Source of the DNA: Holothuria scabra
Taxonomy: Eukaryota > Echinodermata > Holothuroidea > Aspidochirotida > Holothuriidae
DNA length: 64,000 nt
Assembly: GCA_037179385.1 (NCBI GenBank)
Contig: CM074195.1
Location: forward strand, 12,189,887 to 12,253,886
Direction of reading: 5' to 3'
Of the stretch, positions 46,001 through 57,400 are shown piece by piece. The position numbers were made by a program, and so were the translations under genes. Numbering within the stretch: the first letter of the stretch is position 1; the number at the start of each line of letters is the position of its first letter. The notes beneath the pieces were generated by a model. That model was not told the DNA's origin, did not search any database, and was given only the letters and a program-made list of their open reading frames with translations.

Positions 46001-48372
46001 TAAGGGTTAAGTAGGCAGACACAATGGAGATAACAATGAAGTCCTCAGTTGTGTGTAAAAACACGACTGTATGTATGTGTGTGCGTGTGTGTGTGGGTGT
46101 ATGTGTGTGTGTGTTTGTGAAACTCTGCTCGTTAACACGATATCTCAAGATAGGAAGCTTGTGTAGATTTCATATTTGGTATGTTGATGTGTTATGGTCA
46201 GGAGATGGTCCCTATTGTTTTTCGCAGAGGTCAAAGATCATCTGGCGTCAACAGGGGGCAAAGTCTGAAAATCTTGTTAACACAATATCTCAAGATAGGA
46301 AGCTTAGGTAGATTTCATATTTGGTATGTTGATGGGTTATATTCAGGAGATGGTCCCAATTGTTTTTTGCAGAGGTCAAAGATCATCTGGGGTCACCGGG
46401 GGTCAAAATCTGAAAATCTCATTAACACGATATCTCAAGATAGGAAGCTTTTGTAGATTTCATATTTGGTATGTTGATGCGTTTTACTCAGGAGATGGTC
46501 CCTATGGTTTTTTGTGGCGGACAAAGGTCATCTGGGGTCACCGGGGGTCAAAGTCTGAAAATCTCGTTAACACGATATCTCAGGATAGGAAGCTTAGGTA
46601 GATTTCATATTTGGTATGTTGATGGGTTATAGTCAGGAGATGGTCCCTATTGTTTTTCGTAGAGGTCAAAGATCATCTGGGGTCACCGGGGGTCAAAGTC
46701 TGAAAATCTCGTTAACACGATATCTCAAGGTAGGAAGCTTAGGTAGATTTCATATTTGGTATGTTGATGCGTTATAGTCAGGAGATGGTCCCTATTGTTT
46801 TTCGCAGAGGTCAAAGGTCATCTGGGGTCACCGGTGGTCAAAGTCTGAAAATCTTGTTAACACGATATCTCAAGATAGGAAGCTTGTGTAGATTTTATAT
46901 TTGGTATGTTGATGTGTTATAGTCAGGAGATGGTCCCTATTGTTTTTCGCAGAGGTCAAATGTCATCTGGGGTCACTGGGTGTCAAAGTCTGAAAATCTT
47001 GTTAACACAAAATCTCAAGATAGGAATGTCTGACAGTTTTCAAACTTGGTACATAGATGCGCCATATTGAGATGGAGAACCCTATCGTTTTTGGCAGAGG
47101 TCAAAGGTCATCTGGTGTCACCAGGGGTCAAAGTCTGAAATTCTTGTTAACACGATATCTCAAGATAGGAAACTTGGATAGATTTCACATTTGGTATGTA
47201 GATGCGTTATAGTCAGGAGATGTGCCCTTTTTCTTTTTTGGCGGAGGTCAAAGGTCATTTCAGGTCACCAGGGGTCAACGTCTGAAAATCTTGTTAAACT
47301 TATATCACAAGATGTCGGTCTATCTGTCTATGTATGGCTTTTGTGGAGGTCAAAAGGGCATCTGGAATAACAAAATTATTTTTTGAACATGCTAGTATAA
47401 CATTTGAGTGAGAAGATAATGGTGCATGATGTCAAATTTGAAAAACAGTACATTTATGTATCATCGAAACCTCAATGCATTTTTGCATTCTGGTTTTTTA
47501 AACCTGGGAAGTGCTCTTCTCCTATGTATTTCATATTTTCTACAGGACTGTATGTGCTATTTTAATTTTAATTTAATGTTTAAATTATCAATTCTCACAC
47601 TGGGCACTTTGTCTTCGGTGAGGTACATAGCATTGTAGCAGAAGGTGTCTCAGTGAAAGAAGTGAAACCCATACTAAATAGAAAGGAATGATGGTTCACA
47701 GGCAGGCTTCCTGTCAGAACCAACCATTAGCCCCTCTCTTCTGTTAAGACACTACCTCACTCATTACAGTACCACCGACAGAATACTACAAGACAGGATT
47801 TCCACAGCCTGGAGAATTCATGAAATTTTATTTTGATTTTCCTGGCCTGGAAAAGTCATGGAATATTGTAAAAATTACAGAAGTCATGGAAAAGTCATGA
47901 AATGTAGCCTTGATCAGTCATTTAGTGTTTTACGAGTAAAAAAAATTTATGTACTCATTTATTTGCAACAATTGTAGCAACAATTGCAGCAATAATATGT
48001 TGTGTGTAAGAGATGAAAACACTGATGTTTGAAATATTGTATGGTGGAAAAAGTTGAAAGAATTGATCAGTGACCAATTAACTGAATCTTATGGAACTCT
48101 CAAGCAGATTTAGAAAAGGGTTTGATGCTAAAAAATTCCAGAGTAAAATTTCCTGCTGTGGGTATTCACATGTTTAATGCTCTATTGTCTGCACCTGAAG
48201 CTATGATATTAATTACAGGGAGTAATTTATCCAGTATCGCATCGCAATTTGCTACACAAACAGGCCAAGTTGCTACACAAACGAAAAATTGTGTAGCAAC
48301 TTTTTGTGTGCATAACCCTTGCATTTTTGATTCCTTGCCGAAGGCAGGCAAGGAATCTATGCGATGGTGATG

Positions 48373-48415
<43 letters not shown>

Positions 48416-51400
48416 TGTGTGTGTGTATGTGACGCTTTGGCTTGTAAACACGATATCTCAAGAAGGGTAAGCGTGACTAACCTCGTATTTGGTGTGTAGG
48501 TTGGTCATATTGAGTAGATCATCCCTATTGTTTTTGGTGGAGATCAAAGGTCATTTGGGGTCACGAGAGGTCAAACGTCAAAACCTTGTAAACACGATAT
48601 CTCGAGAACGGTACATGTGACTACGCTCATATTTGGTGTGTGGGTTGGTCATATTGAGTAGATGATCCCTATCGATTTTCGTGGAGGTCAAAGGTCATTT
48701 GGGGTCACGAGAGGTCAATAGGTAAATTCCTTAGAAATTGCTTGTAAACACGGTATCTCAAGAAGGGAAAGTGTGACTAATCTCATATTTGGTGTGTGCA
48801 TTGGCCATATTGAGTAGATGATCACTATTGTTTTTGGTGGAGATCAAAGGTCATTTGGGGTCACGAGAGGTCAAAAGTTCAAAACTTCGTAAACATGATA
48901 ACTCCAGAACGGTACATGTGACTATGCTCATATGTAATGTGTGGGTTGGTCATATTGAGAAGATGATCCCTATCGATTTTCGTGGAGGTCAAAGGTCATT
49001 TGGGGTCACGAGAGGTCAATAGGTAAATTCCTTAGAAATTACTTGTAAACACGGTATCTCAAGAAGGGTAAGAGTGACTAATCTCATATTTGGTGTGTGC
49101 ATTGGCCATATTGAGTAGATGATCCCTATTGATTTTCGTGGAGATCAAAGGTCATTTGGGGTCACCAGTGGTCAAAAGGTCAAAACTTCGTAAACATGAT
49201 AACTCAAGAACGGTACCTAAGACTATGCTCATATTTGGTGTGTGGGTTGGTCATATTGAGTAGATGATGCTTATTGTTTTTGGTGAAGATCAAAAGTCAT
49301 TTGGGGTCACGAGAGGTCAAAAGGTCAAAACTTTGTAAACACGATAACTCGAGAACGGTACATGTGACTATGCTCATATTTAATGTGTGGGTTGGTCATA
49401 TTGAGTAGATGATCCCTATCGATTTTCGTGGAGGTCAAAGGTCATTTGGGGTCACGAGAGGTCAGTAGGTAAATTCCTTAGAAATTGCTTGTAAACACGG
49501 ATTCTCAAGAAGAGTAAGTGTGACTAATCTCATATTTGGTGTGTGCATTGGCCATATTGAGTAGATGATCCCTATTGTTTTTGGTGGCGGTCAAAGGTCA
49601 TTTGGGGTCATGAGAGGTCAAAAGGTCAAAACTTCGTAAACACCGTTTCCCAAGAACGGTACATGTGACTGTGCTCATATTTAGTGTGTGGATTGGTCAT
49701 ATTTAGTAGATGATCCCTGGTGATTTTCCCAAAGGTCAAAGTTCATTTGGAGTCAGCATGTTCAAAGCCTGACAAGCTTTCCTGCACAGTCTTTCAAGAA
49801 AGGTCACTTGTAGGGTCCTGTAACTTGTCAGGTAGATGGCACATAGTGAATACACGGTCCCAGAAGTTTTTGGTGGAGGTCAAATGTCATTTGGGTTCAC
49901 GATGGGCAAGGGGGATCTCAAGATTGGATGCCTTGCATGTGTACTTTGTGGGCACATTATGGAGCCCTGTTAATTGAAAAACATTGCAAATCAATGTCAA
50001 TGTGAAAAAAGGCCTTACATTTCAGCAGCAAGGAATCACTAAGCCTTTTGGCTTTCTGGTTACAAACAATGTGTGAAAGACCTCAAAAATCTTCAAAACT
50101 GCTACGCAAAATTTGAATGCTAAATTATTCCCTCTTAAACTGAAATTTTACTTCCAGGTCAAAAAAGGGGAAAGCTAGTAAACACAAACAGTCTCTGCAA
50201 AAGTTACAAGCCAGTGATCCCGAATTTTATGAATTTTTGAAAAACGAAGACCAAACTCTCTTAAACTTTGCTGATTCTGATGCCTCTGCGGATGATGAAG
50301 ATGAGTCTGACAGTGATGAGGATGGAGTTGGTGAAAAGGAAATTGCTCCTCTAGATGATGAAGAAGATTTTGAGAAGAAGGTTTCTAAAAGAGGGGAAAA
50401 GAAGAAAGAAAAGCATGTAACCGTTTCCAAAAAAGAGAATGAAATGAAGAAGAGACATAGTGAAAAAGTGAAGAAAGCAGAGGATGAGGTATTGTCTATT
50501 TCTAAAAAGAAGTGTTTAAGGTCATAAGAAGTTTTTCATATGTTAGAGGGGTACTAATTCTAAGCATTTTGGTGAAATTTGCATTGAAATCTGATGTGTA
50601 GTTCTCAAGATATGGGCAAGTAAAATTGTCACAGTTACAACAAACAGTGAACTTGAAGCAAGCATATATGACATCACATCCCCACATTTATGGAAATTCT
50701 TTTGCTTTTTTTTTCAACTTTACAGCCAATTTTCTCCTCAACCGTTATATGTTATCAAAATGTGATTGCACAAGTGGCATGAGAACTTTTCAAACTTTGC
50801 CTTGGGGGTCCTATTCCAATAAATGTCAAGGTCAACAAAACAGTATGAGAAAACAAAGGGGAGCAAAGCATTCCTTGTCAATGTGAGAAAGAGATGTAAT
50901 CTCTGCTGCCCTCAATATCACTTTGGAACACAAATCTAGTAACTTCATTTGCTGATATCTTGAGAAAAATATGTCCGATTTGAATGGAAATTTCACCACA
51001 CTGAATAGATTAAGTCCCTCTTTCACATGTGAAAATTAATTTTTTGCTTTAACTTCCCCTCTAATGAAATGGGAGCTATACTTAAGTCTTAAAATGACAA
51101 ATGTCACTCACTGTTGAGGCAGGCAACTATTATGAGGCACAATTTTTTGTTGCACTGCACCTTTTTTAATTCAAATGATCCTGAGGGTGACTGGAAGAGG
51201 GTGTTGTGAATTGAAAGGTTATGCCTTGTCATATTTCAATAGTGAGTGACATTTGTTGGCCTTAGTAGCTCAGCATGGCTCCCAATCCATTAAGAAATAG
51301 ACGTTCATGTATGACAATCTCAAGTATTAGGGACATGGTAATGACTGTGGAGACCAACTGCATGGTCAACTAGTTAGAGCATTTGACCTGCAGTCTGGAG

Positions 51401-54400
51401 TTAGGGAGTTTAAGTCTTGTCTGTGTTATACCAAAGACTTTAAAAATGGAACCTACTGTCACTGTGCTTGGTGCTCAGCATTTAAGCAATGGAGTAGGTA
51501 AAACAAACCAGTGAGCCACAACTGGAAAAGGACATGGCTGGCTTGACTTACTGTAAACCAAATGGTCACAAACTGAGCTGTAAATCCTCATCTAATTTAA
51601 CTCACTTAAATTAATGAGCAGATTTTTTTTTCTTAAAACCTCTTTTCCATCTCTATTAACTTCATTGCAAACAATGTTACAGACTGAAAGAAACAAAGTA
51701 AAACAATACATTCCTCATCAACCTGAGAAAGAGATATAATCTCTGCTTTCCTCTTGTTCAATTTTTAGTCACAAACTGCAGAACCTTCATAAGTAAATAT
51801 TCATGCTACCTTTTTGGTCAAAATGTGTTCAGTTATTCTTTTGTTTAAATTTTTGCCCTGTATCTTTGTTTTCGTTAGAACCAGGAAGAAAATGATAGTG
51901 AAGAGGAGGACTTTGAAGCAAGTGATGGTGAGGAGGCAGAGGAGGTGGATAGTGAAGATGAATCAGAAGGTCCTATGAAGGTCACTATAGCTATGGTTGA
52001 TGAATGGGATGCTAAAATGCAAAATGGGTCCCTTGGGGCCTTTAAAGATGTTGTGAGGGCCATGACAGCTGCTGTTGGCCAGATACAGAAACAGAAGGAA
52101 AAAGTTCTACAGCCAAAATTTATGATTAAAGGGAGTGGAAGTAAGTAGTATGGTAAAGAGAAAGGGTGTATTAACACTAGGTATGGATCTGATGGACTAA
52201 CCGTATCAGTAGATCAAATTCAGGAAGTAGGGAGCATATCTTTCTCTAGTTACTGGCAGTCTGCAGACAATGAAACGATGGCCACTTGCAACTAATGTTC
52301 ACAGAGCTTAAAATGGGCTCTACAACTGTGCTTGAATGAAATGCTATTGTTCCTTGTTGGTAATCTCTACCCATGGCTGCCTCATTAACTTGCCCAGTGG
52401 ACTGTTTGTGGTCACTGAGCTGTTCAGAATATCCAGTAGGATAACAATGGGTGAAGAAGTAACTTGCAGAATGCTGGGGGTTAAAAGAAGCTATGCTCCC
52501 TAATTATTATAACCAGACAGCCAAAAGTCTTTGTGATTACTTGCAAAATACAAAAAGGAGCTGTCTGGTTTTGCTAATGCAAGAACCAATGATACATGAT
52601 TGCCTCAATGAACCCTTCCATGAATAGCAATTACAACTGAAACATAGACAAGTACAATGAAATTTGATACGAGAGCTTAGCTATTTCTAGTCCCCAGCAG
52701 TCAGCAGACAAGAGAACAATAGCCACTTTGTTTCATGTGCACAGGGCATGAAATGAGCTCTACAGCTGCGCTGGAGTGAAAGGCTATTGTTCCCTGCTTG
52801 TAGTCTCTACCCATGGCTGCCTTATGAACTTTCCAGTGGACTGATTCTGGTAACTGACCTGTTCAGAACATTCAGCAGGAGAACAATGAATAGCGTAGAA
52901 ACCTGCAGAATGCTGGGGGCTAAGCTCCCTTACATGTGTGACTTGATCCTGCTACATTTAAACTTGTTTCCTTCTGTGATTTTCTCCTATGCATGATGAT
53001 TGCTTCAATGAAAGTTGACTTCCGGCTATGGCCTTTTTTCCAATTGTGCCTCACTAGCTTGTTTTCCCTACTCCATTGCTTATGCAAAGCATCACTCACA
53101 AGGGCAGTAGGTTTTATTTTTAGAGTCTCTGAAGTATGAAAGGAATGCACACAAGGGCACAGCAAAGTGTAAATAAGCATTCAAAAACAGGTATATCTAC
53201 AGACAGGTAGGGTAGTCAGTGATTATGAGGTCATCATTAGTAAATTAGGTCACTGTTACTGTCAGATCAGGTATATCAACAGACAGGTACAGAAGTCAGA
53301 GATTATGATGAGGTCATCATTAGTAAGTTAGGTCACTGTTACTGTCAGATCAGGTATATCAACAGACAGGTACGGAAGTCAGAGATTATGATGAGGTCAT
53401 CATTAGTAAGTTAGGTCACTGTTACTGTCAGATCAGGTATATCAACAGACAGGTACGGAAGTCAGAGATTATGATGAGGTCATCATTAGTAAGTTAGGTC
53501 ATACTGTTGATGACAGGTCACTGCCGATCCTAGAGCACTTACACTTCAAGTTGTGATCACATGCATTAAGTTTGAACCTCCCCGCCTGCCAGTACCAAAA
53601 TTGGGCACATGACAACTTGTAGAAGTTTTTTGTTGCTCTGAAGTAGTAAAAATGGGTGGTTATACACTATTGCTATACACTGTTGAACAGAAGCTATGTA
53701 TGTATGACGTATGTCAAAGAGTACTGTTTGACAAACAGCCATATTGATTATCAAAATTATGGCAAAACTGTCTCTGAGAGTAAAACACTCAACAAGATCA
53801 ATCACTGGAATAAGATTTGCTTGTTCGTATTTACAATTACATGGCCTGGGCAAAATTTCTGCAGGCTGAGGAGGCAAATGCAATGGTGGCTTACTTGTTT
53901 ATTCTGTTTTGCTTCGTCGGCCATGTTTCACAGTAGCTGCTTAAAAATATCCAGCTTGTTGCATGAGTGCACAAGTTCACTTTAATGGAATGCCCTCTGT
54001 ATCTTAATTTCATTCCAGCATTCAATGCCATTGTTAGACTATGCTTAAAGAGGGCACACCCACTACTTCAACACATCCTCCAGATGGATCAAGAGGCAGT
54101 AAAGAAGATGAAGCTTCCAAACACTTCACCTAACTGGAAGAAAGTAGATTTAACGGTGAAGGCCTACCTGGTACAGATCATGCAGTTGATGAAAGGAGTG
54201 AATTCACCAGAACTAATAGCAGCCCTTCTTCACCACCTTCATAAGATGATTCCCTTTGTTGCATGTTACCCTAACCTGGCTAAAAAGATGGTGACATCAT
54301 TGGTAGAATGGTGGAGTATGGCCAAGGAGTCTATTGGGATCCTGGCTTTTGTGTGTCTCTTCTCCTTAACCAGGCATCTCAAAAATACAAAATTGGATTT

Positions 54401-57400
54401 TATTCTGAAGGTTAGTTTTAAAGGCAGCCAACTCTCACCTCAAACCACAATTTTGTAGTAGTCTACAGAAATCCCCAGTTGGCACAGCTCTTTGATTGAC
54501 ATCAAATTAAAAAAGAATTCAGAGTAGCTCATATTACACAGCATGCACTGAGAGTGTTCCGATTTCACATTACGACTTTGTATGCTGACCGGGGTGTGCC
54601 CTTGAGCAGTAAGTAAACTAGGATTATGCCTCGATTTTGATGAGTTCAATACAGCTGTGGGTTGGACTGGAAGTAATTGGTGGGTAGAATCTGAACTGTC
54701 TGGAGTGATGAACGACTGTCTTTCATTGAAATTTTTGAAAAAGGAAAAGATCAAGATTGTGCCAGCTGTTTTACTCAAAAACAGGTGTCCACTTTTTAAG
54801 TTGCCACTAAAAAGGAGGTAAAAGGAGGAAAAATGAATACAGTTCTCCTGCTGATAAGCTAGCATGGCCAAATGGTTTGAGAATCCGACCTGCAGCGGGG
54901 AGGTCTGGAATTCAACTCCTGGCCAGGTCATTCTGAAAAATTTAAGACGGAACTGACTGCTGTTGTGCTTGGTGCTTGGCATAAGCAATGGTGTACAGAA
55001 CACAAGCCAGTGAGCCACAACTGGAGAAAAAAAGCTGTGGCTGGCCTGACTTTAACTTATTGGTTAGAAACTAAGGCATAAAACTACATCTAACTCTTAA
55101 GATAGCACAAGTCCTTTGTTAACTTTTGAGCACAGTTCTGACAAACCTGTAAGAGAACAGTTTTTCAGTTGCAAAAGTTATTAAGTAAAGGCAATTATGT
55201 ATAACTCTGTATTAAACATGCTTCTAATTTAATTAAGGAAATTGGATTCACTCAAATCTCTGACCTCTTTTTATCATGTCTTCCTTTCCAGAAAATGTAC
55301 ATGGGGTATGTCAGAAACACCAGGTTCACGTCAACCAGCACTCTTCCGGTTATAATGTTTATGCAGCATTCACTGACAGAGATGTTTGCCCTTGACACCC
55401 GGATAGCCTATCAACATGCATTTGTCTACATCCGGCAGTTAGCCATACATCTAAGAAATGCCATCACTATTAAAAAGAAGGTTAGTTTTATTTTAGATAG
55501 GTTGGTTAATTTATGTATGAGGTCTGTAGTGACTTCCCATAGCAACAATGTGTTGGAGTGAGAACGAATGTTTTGCACATATTTTGCATGTATTGCAGTA
55601 TTCTGCATGTGCGATAGTGCAGGAATTGTTTTTGCTCCAGCAGTGTAGCCTGTCAAGTTCCCCATATGGTCATAATGCAGTCAGTTGTTTTCAATCCAAT
55701 GTTGCTAGGGTAAAAAATCACTAGATGACCAGCCAACCACATACGATCAGATGATTTGGTCAAAGAAAGGTAAGTTGTCAATTAAAGGCTTATTTTGAGT
55801 TTCAGGGAGGGAAGGGGGCAGCATTTCATCTTGGTTTGTATCATTGTTACAATGATATTATGTGTATGATTGAATTACTGAGTGAGTTTTAGTAAGTTAA
55901 TGTTGAAATTTTATTTCTTAAAGAGATGAAAGACTGCTTGTACAGTATTCTTACAATAGATGTACTTTTTGTCATAAGTGTATAACCTGTGGTTGCCAAA
56001 AGTTCTGATTTCAATGAAAAGAGGAAAGAAGTTCTAAGCTAGAGTAAGGTAAGATCATTTATAAAATAAATTGAGAATTGTGGGTCTGTCAGGTTTACAA
56101 TAATTTTAAACAAGGTTTGCTCTCAAAAAGTGGAATGTCCTGTTATGTTAGTTAAAATTTAAAGCACATTCAATCTGTGGATCAGTACAGACTATGGAAA
56201 ATGTCTTTTAGAAATAAAATTTGAAAGAAAACTCTTTGACTCATTCATAGTTATCTCACTGGTTGGCATAGAGTATGCCGAGGAACATACGCCTGCATGC
56301 TAAGCTTTGTACATGTAGCGATCTCTCCATTGTATGCAAATTAGTTTCTATATTTCGTTGTGATAAAAATGTAAGTGCACCTGATCAGCTCTATGATCAA
56401 TCAGCTGGGATGTCACTTGCATATAAAACATGAATGAGTCTATTGTTTTTACTTACCAAATTTTTTTTTGTAAGTTTTCACTATCAGGAATATCTCATTT
56501 TTACTTCCTGTTAAGGATTCATACAAGTCCGTGTACAACTGGCAGTATATACACTGCATTCATCTATGGTGCCGAGTCCTGGGAACACTTCATCACGATG
56601 AAAACTTACAACCCTTGGTTTACCCTCTGGTGCAGACATCTATTGGTGTGATCAAGTAAGTTAGATGAGATTTAAGGACACACCAACATAAATGTTATAT
56701 AGACATATCTGTACAGTCAAGTGATGGTCTGATTTTAGTTGGACTTAACTGGGGTCCAAGTTAGCTTAGTCTTCCAATTTCCTTGTTTACCTGTATCATG
56801 GATGGTTGTAAACTGAATTGTATCTTGATCCCCTCACTTTCACTGAATATGAGGGTTTAAAATTCATGTAGAGAATAGGAAAAGACAATTTAAGGCTGAT
56901 GGACCCCACTGATGGCTGCTTACAGTCACTAAACACAAGCACTGATCAAATTCGTCTGTAGTGTCAGCTAGGTAAAAAAAAATACAGTTTAAATATGGTT
57001 CAAGTTCAAATTCAGTTTCTAATCTGAAGGTAACTGAAGGGAAGAACCTGCACCGCATTTGAATTTTGACCTGCATCAGTTTCTAGTGCAGTTCAAAGTT
57101 CAAATGCAGGGCAAGTTACCTCTTTTAATATGATGGGTGGGAAATACCATGGGCAGATTCTACAACTCTCAACTGACAGGTTGAATTATCAAAAAAGAGT
57201 CCGTCAGCTATGAACTTGGCAATGAATGAGTTTTAAATGTGGTACTTGTGGGTAGGTCACAACCAGGGTTTTAGCTAGAATATTCAGAGCGGTAATTGCA
57301 GTGCTTTGTCAGTGTAGTGTGTAAATCAATGCAATCAGTATGTGTTTTTTTTTTTCATTTTTTCACAACTTTAATTATTCTGCACCACATTTGTACTTTG

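Noticed and set aside
46024..46601. Overlapping ~90-codon ORFs with repeated IWYVD / GDGP motifs.
   Set aside because: They are the minisatellite array 2 read in one frame; the repeat length keeps the frame open.
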